Assembly: GCA_028622995.1 (NCBI GenBank)
Contig: JAJQJQ010000050.1
Span: forward strand, 682,001 to 746,000
Length of the DNA: 64,000 nt
Direction of reading: 5' to 3'
DNA from: Panagrolaimus kolymaensis
Taxonomy: Eukaryota > Nematoda > Chromadorea > Rhabditida > Panagrolaimidae
The notes under the pieces: generated by a model
The model's database searches: none
Told to the model about the DNA's origin: nothing
What the model saw: only the letters and a program-made list of their open reading frames with translations
Shown: positions 23,501 to 33,098 of the stretch, piece by piece
Position numbering within the stretch: the first letter of the stretch is position 1
How the letters are laid out: each line of letters begins with the position of its first letter
Program-made: the position numbers and the translations under genes

Positions 23501-23514
23501 CACTTTCGGCACCA
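23501..23514 (-). other. Putative tRNA primer-binding site
   Basis: Three bases inside the 5' LTR the element strand reads TGGTGCCGAAAGTG, beginning with the TGG that pairs with the CCA end of a tRNA. The primer tRNA is not identified; the tRNA-Arg in this window does not match. Confidence 0.65.
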
Positions 23515-23517
23515 GTT

Positions 23518-23709
23518 TGTTGTAACCTTAGATACAACAAGGAATAAGGTTTATATTTATTCTTGCTTGACAGCACAAATTACAGAACAACAACAGATAA
23601 CAAAACTAGCAAAGGCTAAACCAGCGAGAGTGGGCAATGGAAGCGAGCAGCGATGCAAGACAAGCGTGTCGAGACTCAGCACTCTTTAAACAGGTGTGCG
23701 GTTGCAACA
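23518..23709 (-). repeat. 5' LTR of the retrotransposon (right copy)
   Basis: 192 bp, the promoter-side LTR in element orientation, followed outside by ATGAC at 23710-23714. It appears identical to the left LTR. Confidence 0.95.
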
Positions 23710-23925
23710 ATGACCAAATCCTTCCTCCTTTTCCACGTTTGTGTTGTCATAGCAAAAAACGAAGGTTCTTTTTTGTCAAAATCTTGTGCAATATTGTTTG
23801 TTTTAAAAGTAGCCAAAACAACGCAAAGCAAAAAAGAAAAGGAGTATAAAAGCAAAGAAAAAAGAGTTGAAAGTCAGCCTTTTTTTTCAGGCAACAAAAA
23901 ACCTACGAGTATTTATTGTATAAAA

Positions 23926-26572
23926 ATGTCTTATTTTAATTTTGATAAACCGGGTTCAAATTTAAAAAATAAAATGAAGGATGGAAAAACTCATCGAAAA
24001 TTAGAATATAAATCTCGCCAAAATAAAACTTCTAAAACAATTAAAAAAGATTTCATGGGGTTTAGAAATCTCTCAATAGTAAGTTTTTTTGATAAAATAA
24101 TTATAAAAATTTAAATAATAATTATTTCCAGAAAAATATATTAGATTTGCAATATTCAACCAATGATAATTTTTTCCCTAATCTTTCTTATTCTCTTAAC
24201 AAATCAAAACGATGGGAAATAATTTCATCCCCCGAAAAACTTATTCATAAAGTAGCACCCGATGAAAATAAATATCTGATTACTGCTGTTAAACAACAAA
24301 ATCTTTCATTTAAAAGTATTAACGTTGCCATGGCTTTGAAACAACCAAAAAATGAAATTAAATCCATTGAAATGAAAGCTGGAAAATCAGCTCCATTTAT
24401 TTCCCTTCGAGACAATCTCATAGATTATCAACCCGAAAAGAAAGGACAAAAACGAAAAAAATATAGCGCTATCCAAAATTTTCGTGAAACTCCTTCGATT
24501 TTGTATTACATCGATGAACAACATCCATCTGATTTTGTTTATGAAAAAAGTATATTTAGATGGCGGCCATATTGGAGAGAAAGGCCAAAAAATTGGATTC
24601 CTAAAAGAGCAAAATTTATTGAAGGTTTAAAAGAAGAATTTTCTGATGGATTTTCTGATGACGAAGAAATAGTTGGTAATTCTGAAATTCTACAAACTTC
24701 TGTTGGCCGAAAATCATCAAATTTTACTATTAATGATTGTTTCGTATCACAAATTTCGAAACAAACTCAAAAACCCTTAAAAAGCAAAATCGAGGAAAAT
24801 TTTGAAATTATAAACTTCGAAGATGCTGAATTTGATAAAATTAAATATTCCACCAAAGCCAAGGCTAATAATTTTAATTGCGATTCTTCTATGCTAAAGT
24901 CCTATGAAAATTCAATGATTTATTTTTATAATCCTAAAACTTTTAATTTCCAAGAACTCAATGATATTGCATTTATGTTTGATTTAATTTGGCTCAATCA
25001 AGAGCAACAAAAAACGAAAAAATATTTATTTATTATTCCTAAAAGTTTGGGTGTTCGCTACAGTAAATTTAATTCTTATATGATAGTGGAAGAAATTGGT
25101 GCAGGAAAGAAGCGAAAAATAAAGTAAGTGGATTGACTGGACTAAAAATTTATTACAAAATGACAAAAAAATTTTTTGAATTTTTTAGGTTCTCTGTTTA
25201 TTCAATAAATGGAAATATCCCGCTATCATCTTGGAGTAATCCAAATACACTAATATATTTTAAAAAAAAAAAATAATAGAAATTTGGAATTCAACCTTCC
25301 CAAACAACGACAATTTTCGTTATATTTTCAAACCATCTTCGTTGATTAGCTATTATTCTAATGCAGCCATTGGCTGCCCAGTTAGTGATTTTGATTTATT
25401 ATTTCAACATCAAAAACCCAAAACAAATGAAACTACCGATAACTTTGAAATAATTTTCTCCACAAAAAATCAAAAATGCAATATTTGTAAATCTAAGTCA
25501 ACGACAGCACTCAAATGTGGTCATTATTTCTGTGAAGAATGTTCCACAAAAATGATTAGAAACCAAATAGAAAATTATGAAGATATTCTTTCATGTCCAA
25601 TTTGCTCGGTTCCGTTAGATCCGTTTTTTGTATTTATTTCGACGCCATTATTGCTTCTTCAAGCATATTTGAGAGCCAAATATTTTGAAACCAGAAAATC
25701 CACTGTTTGCCCACATTGTAAAGATACGTTGCATATTCTCGAAAACCAAACATTAGAAAAAGTTATCAAATGTCAAATATGTTGTATTGTTTTTAGCATA
25801 GAATGCAAGCAAGCTCCACATTTTCCATTAACTTGCGTCCAAATGAAATTATGGTCAAAGAAAATGTTGCATCAAAGTAAACATTTTTTTACTGTAAAAA
25901 AACCCTTGTTTAAATAGCTTTTTTTAGCCTATTTTCATCAATACAATGACATCGTTTGCTATTGTAAAGAAAAAATTGAAATTTCAAATTATATTGAATG
26001 CATAAATAAAACAATAATTTGTAAAAATTGCACAACAGAATATTTTATTTCATGGCCAGAAGGTATACCTCCAATGTTATCATATCAGAGAAAGCATTTC
26101 AAAAATTTTTGTAACGATGAAGAGAAAAAGCCTTCATTTATTAATGCATCGATTGCTTTTATATGCGTTGACGCGCATATGAAAAGTCTTTCTTCAAGTT
26201 ATCATAATAAAATGGTTGAGAAAATAACAACTTTTAGCAACAACAGTTTATTAACAAAAGCAGAAGCAAGAAATTTATTGATTACTGTAAGTGAGAAAAT
26301 TGCTTTTATGTTTAATAGAACAAATTTCTTTTTTTTAGTCATTGCATTTGCTCGAATACGGTAACGCTCAATTATATTTTAATCGAAAAGAAAAAAACCC
26401 AGAAGCTAAAGAAATTAAAAAACATTTGAAAACAATATGGTTGTATTTAATAGAAAATGAAAATGCAGACACTAATCATAGCAGAAATGACCAAATAACA
26501 AGGAAAATTCAAACATGGATAAAATTGTTAAATAAAATTACATTGTATTTTAAAAATAATACAAATTTGTAG
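23926..26572 (+). pseudogene. RING/IBR-like protein gene, frame broken at a 12-A run
   Basis: Exons 23926-24078, 24132-25123, 25189-25876, 25928-26286 and 26339-26572 form one gene, but exon 3 needs a one-base frame change. At 25262-25273 a run of 12 A makes the frame hit TAATAG; with 13 or 10 A it continues into IIEIWNSTFPNNDNF and the RING region. The N-terminal half is basic with no known domain (RWRPYWRERPKNWIPKR). Then come a RING finger (CNICKSKS, CGHYFCEEC, CPIC), an IBR-like set (CPHC, CQIC, CKQAPHFPLTC) and a third, degenerate cysteine cluster (CYCKEK, CKNC) without a clear RBR catalytic HxMxC. An RBR-type E3 ubiquitin ligase is the best reading, activity doubtful. The break could be an assembly error, a real mutation or transcriptional slippage. 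Confidence 0.65.
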
Positions 26573-26816
26573 TCATAAATAAAAAATTTTTTTTATTTTT
26601 TCTTTTTGAATTATTTATAAAAAAGTTGAACATATTTAATCTCAACTATTCTTTACTTTACAACAACTTGTTTGGCTGCGTTGTTAAACGTTTTGTCATT
26701 TATAAAATTTTATTCGGCAGTTAAATCAGGAAATTTGTCTCATGCAAACGAAAAAGCGTTGTTTTGTTTGTTTCTTTTTTTGGTTTTTTTTTGTAAATTT
26801 GTATTATAATTTTTAG

Positions 26817-27167
26817 TGATTACATGTCTAATTTTTGTTGCCCAAGTTTTTCGACTTTGCTATAATCTTGGGCGATTCTTATTTCCATCAAATCAAACCT
26901 TAACTTCCATATTATTAGCAATTTATCCTTTTATGAATGATATTTTTGAATTGACTGGAAGCATTTCATTGCTATTATTGAGGTAAAAGCTTTTTAAGAT
27001 TCATTTAATCTCTTAATTCTATTTTTAGTCAATTTGTTTGTTTAATGAATTATTCTTTTTTTAGCAAATCAACTCGAAAACAATATATTAACTTTTACAT
27101 TTCTAAAAATTCATCAAAAATTATTCCCATGTTCAATCATCAAACTGCCGCTTCAGCTATAACCTAA
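26817..27167 (+). pseudogene. C-terminal remnant of a seven-helix chemoreceptor
   Basis: Two exon-like segments, 26817-26982 and 27029-27167, join in frame. The first holds two hydrophobic helices (TCLIFVAQVFRLCYN, then a loop, then FELTGSISLLLL), the second SQFVCLMNYSFFSKSTRKQY and a polar tail ending at TAA. This is the layout of transmembrane helices 6-7 and the short basic tail of nematode serpentine receptors. An acceptor TTTTTAG precedes the first segment, but the preceding 240 bases hold no further exons, so the N-terminal five helices are missing. The class of chemoreceptor cannot be told from this part. It sits between the RING/IBR gene and a fragment of that gene, so duplication or insertion probably shaped this interval. 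Confidence 0.55.
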
Positions 27168-27360
27168 TCGAGTAATTTTATATTCCATAAATAATTTTAA
27201 TTACTGTAAGCAAATTTTATGTTTAAATAGTAAAAATTAAAAAAAAAGTAAATTAAAGTTCCATTTTTTCGGGGCATGCTAAAGTAAAGAATACCCTTTG
27301 TATCGTCTAAAAAAATAAAACAAATTTTGAAAACAATAAGATCTTTTTTTTATCCAATTT

Positions 27361-27474
27361 AAAAATGCTGGTATTAAACCTAGTGACTGTGATTCAATGC
27401 TGATAAAAATCATCCCATGGATAAAATTATTAGACAAAATAGTACTGTACTTTAAAAATTATACACATTTGTAG
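27361..27474 (+). pseudogene. Duplicated 3' end of the RING/IBR-like gene
   Basis: The segment reads in one frame to IIPWIKLLDKIVLYFKNYTHL and TAG. It aligns with the last exon of the upstream gene (KIQTWIKLLNKITLYFKNN, then TNL and TAG) at protein and DNA level, including the AATAAA just after the stop. Nothing else of a second copy is present. It is a remnant left by a tandem duplication that was mostly lost or interrupted. Confidence 0.6.
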
Positions 27475-28081
27475 TTAATGCACAAATAAAGGGTACAAGA
27501 TCTCTTCCTTTTTTTCTATTTACATTTGCCTTTTTGAACATTTAGTGATCAGCAAACGAACAAAAAAAAGAAGAAAAAGAAGCTCATCGCCAAGTGTTCC
27601 AAATTGTAAAAGAAAAAAATCAAGCGAGCATTGATTGCTCGAACATCCTTCCTTTGTCTTCTTTCTTTTTTTTATGAGCTTTGACGAGATAGATGACTAC
27701 AAAATTCATGCTCGAAATCTTCTGCTGCCATTTCTTTATATAAATAAACATCCAAGTTGGAAGATTTTTATATATTTGCATATTTTCTTTTCTTTATTCT
27801 CGTCGCAAATTATCCTTGCTTATTTCCTTTTCATTTTTTTTTGCGACGTTCAAACTCTTTCTCACCTTTTAGTTGTTTTGCTAAACGTTCTCAAGATTTT
27901 TATTAAAATTTGGTTATCCATTTTTTTAACACTTTTTTGCAATGCTTGAAATTTTTCAGTTTTGCGTCACATAAATTTTTCCACGTTTGTATGCTATTTG
28001 GTTATTTAAAATCGCCGAACTTCGTTTTTTTTTTCTTCATTGCTTTACAATTATCTTTTTAAGCTAATTCTTCCACCAACG

Positions 28082-29573
28082 ATGTCACGTCGATTATTAC
28101 TAACTATTTTTCCCAAACAACCTTTATTTCAACTAAAAAATTTTACTGCTGGCGCGAGCTCAGCTTTTCAACCTCGTCCTGATTCTGATCAGGCACCACC
28201 ACCATTAACCCAATTAAGTCAAGATGAAATAGCTTTCAAAGATACAGGTTAGGTTATGAAGTTCCATGATATACCTTCTAATTTTGCTTGTATTTGTAGT
28301 AAAAAAGTTTTCAAACGATGTTGTTAAACCACTTGTTCGAAAAATGGATGCCGAATCAAAAATGGATAAAACAGTCATTGACGGGTGTTTCGAAAATGGA
28401 GTCAGCTTTCAACACTTTCAGGAATATATATAAATTTGTCATTGGTTTTAGTTTATGGGTCTCGAAGTACCAAGCAAATATGATGGCCCAGAAGCATCAT
28501 TTTTCAATACTGTTTTGGTTGTTGAAGAATTAGCAAGAGTTGATCCAAGTGTATCAGTTTATTGTGACGTTCAAAATACTCTTGTTGCACCATTGATTAT
28601 TCAACTTGGCTCTGAAGAACAAAAGCAAAAATATCTTACACGAGTTCACAAAGATTGGGTATAACTTTAGCTTCCTATTTGCCTTATGCAATTTGTTGTT
28701 TCAGATTGGAGCTTTCTGCCTTTCTGAAGCTAGTAGTGGATCAGATGCATTTGCTCTCAAAACTGTTGCTAAATCTGATGGAGATGATTACATTATTAAT
28801 GGCTCAAAACTTTGGATTACTAATGCTGCTAATGCTCATTTCTTCCTTGTTATGGCTAACGCCGATTCATCAAAAGGATATCGCGGAATTACTTGTTTTC
28901 TCGTGGATCGTGATGCTAAAGGTGTAAGTGTTGGAAAAACTGAAGATAAACTTGGAATTCGTGCTTCGTCAACTTGTCCTGTTCATTTCGATAATGTTCG
29001 TGTAAACAAATCAGCAATTTTGGGCGAATATGGTAAAGGATACAAGTATTCTATCGAATGTTTAAATGGTGGAAGAATTGGTATCGGGGCTCAAATGCTT
29101 GGTCTTGCTCAAGGATGCTTTGATAATACCGTACCTTATTTACAAGAACGTAAACAATTTGGTTCAAGAATTATTGATTTCCAAGTAAGCTCGAAGTTTT
29201 CTTTATCTTTCTTTTGACTCTTTTTGGCTAAACAAAAAATTATATTTTGCTTTTTCAGAGTGTTCAACATCAAATTTCAACCATTGCAACGGATATTGAA
29301 GCTGCTCGTTTACTTGTTTATAATGCTGCTCGATTGAAGGAAAGCAACTTACCCTATATCAAACAAGCTGCTATGGCCAAATGGTATGCTTCTGTCGTCG
29401 CAACAAATGCAACAAGCAAATGTGTTGAATTACTTGGTGGTGTTGGATTTACAAAAGAATTTCCTGTTGAAAAATTTTATAGAGATGCTAAAATTGGTAC
29501 TATTTATGAAGGAACTTCAAACATTCAACTCAACACCATTGCTAAACTTGTTGATGCTGAATATCAAAATTAG
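28082..29573 (+). CDS. ACADSB: Short/branched-chain specific acyl-CoA dehydrogenase, mitochondrial
   Basis: Five exons join in frame: 28082-28247, 28300-28400, 28452-28658, 28705-29184 and 29259-29573, giving 422 residues. The N-terminus is basic and Ser/Leu-rich ([12 protein letters not shown]), as for a mitochondrial presequence. Family motifs are present in order: [24 protein letters not shown] (FAD/substrate region), [62 protein letters not shown] and, near the C-terminus, [15 protein letters not shown]. The Glu in YEGTSNIQ is the catalytic base of this subfamily. The enzyme oxidises 2-methylbutyryl-CoA and related short acyl-CoAs in isoleucine and fatty-acid breakdown and passes electrons to ETF. 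The gene looks intact. AATAAAG follows about 60 bases after the stop. Confidence 0.93.
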
Positions 29574-30009
29574 AATATTGTTTAATTAATTTCTTGTAGT
29601 TTGTACTTTTTTTTTAAATTTTTGTATTGGATTTAATAAAGATAAGTTACTTAATGATTGTGTGTCTATTTTATTTAACGCTACAATGGCATAACATTAC
29701 GGTAGTAAACGTAAACTTTCACAAAGCTGACAAAAATGTTAACTAATAAATGTCACGAAGACATATCAGTATTGGTGTGAGATAATATAATGCCAAAAAA
29801 TGGCAGGAAATTTATTTTAAAATGTTTGGATGAAATCAAAATACATTTGGTTCACGGATGGATTATTTCATTTGTGGAAAAGATATGGTTTAAAAAAAAT
29901 TGTTTTTGCCCTTTTTGAATTTATAAAATCTTGAAAGATTTATCAATCAGGTTATATTTTTTTCTTACGCTTTTATTCATAAAACTTTTAACTTTTAAAA
30001 AAAACAGAT

Positions 30010-31409
30010 ATGAGTGAACCTGTTAATGAAAAAGCTGGGCAAAAGCGAAAATTCATGGAAATTTCTTCTATTGATGATGGCTTAAAGAAAACTGAAACTA
30101 ATGCGATTTCAGCCAAGAAACTGAACATTGTAAGTTAATAATATTTTTCAAAGAATGTTTTTTAGAATAATTTTCTTAATTCTAGGAAGCAAAAAAGCCT
30201 CAATTAAATTATGAATTTCTAAAAGAAATTCTTCGTATATGTGTTGAAGATAAATCTGATGAAAAGGAAATATTAAATTCCATGTTGGCTGGAAAAAAAC
30301 CATTTCAAATGGGTTTGAAATATTTTCATTATCCCAAGGAAATAAATATATATAGTTATAAGCTTTGGATAGACTGTTGCAAAGGTGGATATACGTTTAT
30401 TTTTGAAGGTGATAATCCATATTTAAAAGTTTTGATTTCAACTTCTGCAGTTGCCTTTAGCGACAAATTAAATATTTTTTGGTGGCCCGATGAAGAATTT
30501 GTAAAGAAAATGGATTTTGAAAAAGTTCTTCAATGGAGTAAGTTTTTTCTCGTATTACTTTTATGTTCAACGGATTAATTTTAGGCTTTCAAAAGCTTTC
30601 TTTCACTACCATCTCTTACTTTTCTAAAAATGCTAAAGAAATGCTAACAAAAAATAAAAGCATTAAAACTATTTCATATTATAGTGAAAAAAGCTGAAAA
30701 GTAATTTTTTAAATTTTGGTTTTTGTTTTTAATGTTGGTTTTAAGAGAATTCCTCTAATTCCTGAATCATGCCGTAAATTGGTTTTCAACATTCTTGATT
30801 TCTCTTTTTTCCTTAAAAAGAAACCCTGCCAGTATGTTTTCTTTTCCTTTTTATTTTGTTAATAGCAAATTTTAATTTTTCATATTTTAGTTTATCTTTT
30901 GATAAAGTTGAAGAACTTATTATTGACAGAAATCATGAAGAATTTGAAAATTATCCCCATGCTAGCTACAAAAAAATTTTAGGTTTTAGCCTTCCAAATA
31001 TGCTTCTCTTTTCATCTTTTATTAATCGCCATTTTACCCGACTCGAACATATCGATATTATTATTAATTTTGGTAAACATAAATGGCAAGATAGTTTCAT
31101 ATCAGACGTTATTGGATTAAATTCAGATGTCTTTCGAGAAATAAAGGTTAAAGGCTCAATTGAGTTCCGAATACATATTTTGTATTCACAAACTAACAAT
31201 ATGGTCCGAGAAGTAATATTTTATTTTTTTTGTCAACTTTTTATTTTAATTGTAATGTTTTTTAGTTTATCGAAAACCTTCAAACTGATGAAAGCTTTGA
31301 AGTTCTTGCATATGATGAAGATGATGAACACGACGGTTTCTACATCACTAAAGAATTTAAAATTAACGATGGCCTCAATTTTACTTTAGTTATTGAAATG
31401 GAATTTTAG
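30010..31409 (+). pseudogene. Lineage-specific protein gene with one in-frame TGA
   Basis: Six exons fit consensus splice sites: 30010-30129, 30186-30537, 30585-30700, 30746-30831, 30891-31212 and 31266-31409. All phases agree, giving 380 codons, but exon 3 ends ..SYYSEKS-TGA-K, with TGA at 30695-30697, before the frame continues as RIPLIPESCRKLVFN. The N-terminus is charged. The middle holds an aromatic segment (YKLWIDCCKGGYTFIFEG) and ILNIFWWPDEE-like strands; the second half resembles leucine-rich F-box-associated regions. No certain family is recognised. An alternative donor that removes TGA would break the phase of exon 4. A nonsense mutation, a base error or readthrough are all possible. 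Confidence 0.55.
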
Positions 31410-31615
31410 AATTGATGCTTCTTTAATTCTGTATTATTCTTATAAATTTTTATATATTTGTATTATGTTTTTTTTTTGTAATATTGATTTTTATGTTTGA
31501 TTGTTGGTTGTTGTTTGATAAAATCTTACAAAATTTTCAAAAATATTTAAAAATAAAATTTGAAGAAAAAGAATAGTCAACTAGCTCCATCCAAAAATTT
31601 TAAACTTTATTTAAG

Positions 31616-32363
31616 GTCCAAGGTCGTTACTAAAAGGTGGAACGGCCCGGCATGAATTCAAAAAAGCTATTTTTTACAATAAAATTTTTATTCGCCGAGG
31701 ACTCAGAAACTTAATTAATTCAACTTTATCCGAATTTGAAAAAAATGTTGGAAATTTAATTACTTGGTGTGAAATTTCAAATGACGAATCTAAAATGCTT
31801 GGGCGCTATGTTATTTTTGTGCTTGAAGAATTTGATTGTGATCGAATGGGAGCTGCGCCAATTGGTCCTACTTATGTTCCTTTGTCTGTAGCACGATCTT
31901 GTGACATGTCCACAAACCTTCAACTCATTATGAGAACATTAGGTAATGAAATTTGATTTTTCGTGGATTTGACACTTTGGTTTTAATTTTATAGGCTTTA
32001 AATCCACTCACCTTCGTAAAGATCGGAACGAGTATATTCAACTTCTTTATGATAATATTACCCCAGAAAACCATCAAGTTTATGAAATTTATAAAACATT
32101 TATGCAATCGGATAATGAAGCTTTCAAAATTTATGATTATAAAAGCATTATGCATAGCGCCGAATATTCTATTTGGGCGTAAGAATTTTTATTTTTGTGA
32201 CGAAAAAAAGAACGTATTTTAAGGAGGGCATTAGTTTTTTAGAGTAAATTCAAGTCTTCCTATTATACGGCCTAAAAAAGAGAATGTTACTCTTAATCGG
32301 AGACAAACTGGGAATCCAATGACATCAACTGATATTGCTATTGTTAAAGCAATGTATGGATAA
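31616..32363 (+). pseudogene. Astacin-like peptidase relative lacking the zinc-binding motif
   Basis: Three exon-like segments, 31616-31942, 31995-32178 and 32243-32363, join in frame. The protein follows the astacin plan: a strand region, SVARSC where the conserved cysteine precedes the active-site helix, then TLGF..THLRKDRNEYI, YDNI, a Met-turn region YDYKSIMHSAEYS and the end NPMTSTDIAIVKAMYG. Astacins carry HExxHxxGFxHExxRxDRD; here the first ligands and the catalytic Glu are replaced by LQLIM (31918-31932), so zinc binding and proteolysis should be lost. No signal peptide, propeptide or start codon exon is visible upstream; the first segment begins after a TTTAAG acceptor close to the previous gene. 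It is a 5'-truncated pseudogene or an inactive homologue with a distant first exon. Confidence 0.65.
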
Positions 32364-33098
32364 AATTAAAAAGTTTTATGTGTTTTAAAATTCATTTATA
32401 TCCACCAAAAAAAGCAACATACAAAGTTTTTTTAAACAATTCAGTAATGCACAGTTGTTACTTCAGTAATCCATATTTTTAGACGATATTAATTTTTTTT
32501 CAAAGATGATAATTTTACTTTCTGTTTTTGTATTTTATTTTAGCAATTTTGTTTACACGTTTGAAGTTTTAAAAAAAAATTATTTTCGATGTTTGAAAAT
32601 TTTTTAATTCATGCAATTAATTCATTTTTGTAATTTGCAAAAAGTTTATCAAACTTATTAGTGCTTCTTCGATAAAAAATACCGTTAACTCGATATTCTA
32701 TTAATAAAGCTTTTCAACAAAGAATAAAGAAATGCAAGCGACAATATGGTTGTTAGTGGCAGCAGTGGGCTCCCGCCCATTTTGTTTCCATTCTCTTTTC
32801 TATTTGGTACCCAACTCCGCCCTCTATTTTTTTTTCTTCACTGTGAATGAAGGCGACGACAAGTTTTTTTGAAGTGTGGATGGAGTGAACACAACCGAAC
32901 GCGAAGAATAGAAGAAGAAAAGAAAGAAACTGAAGCTCAAAGAAAGCAGCGTTCCAAAATAAAAAAATTGTTCTGAAGAAAAAATAATTTAAAAGTTATT
33001 TTTATTATTTTTTATTTTATCCATTTTTATGCTGATTTATTTATTTTTTTAATGTGAAATTTTGTGGGATTTGAGATTTTCTTTGACTTTAAGAAATC
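32364..33098. other. Upstream region of the netrin gene
   Basis: No coding region is seen. The second half has relatively G+C-richer patches around 32745-32950 with GAAG-rich sequence, which may belong to the netrin promoter or 5' leader. No specific element is recognisable. Confidence 0.4.

Larger units (their letters stand above)
18739..23709 (-). mobile_element. Complete Ty3/Gypsy-type LTR retrotransposon
   Basis: A 4971-bp element is oriented on the minus strand. Its two 192-bp LTRs (18739-18930 and 23518-23709) begin TGTTG and end CAACA and appear identical when read side by side. The flanking 5-bp ATGAC at 18734-18738 and 23710-23714 is a perfect target duplication. A primer-binding-like site lies inside the 5' LTR and a purine tract inside the 3' LTR. 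One gag-pol frame of 1452 residues fills the interior, in the order protease, RT, RNase H, integrase, which defines Ty3/Gypsy. There is no envelope-like frame. Matching LTRs, an intact frame and a clean duplication point to recent insertion. Its composition is visibly less AT-rich than the flanks. Confidence 0.95.

Noticed and set aside
27635..27949. Plus-strand frame of 104 hydrophobic residues before the ACADSB gene
   Set aside because: F/L-rich translation of T-run sequence with a non-ATG start; more likely the promoter and leader region of the dehydrogenase gene.
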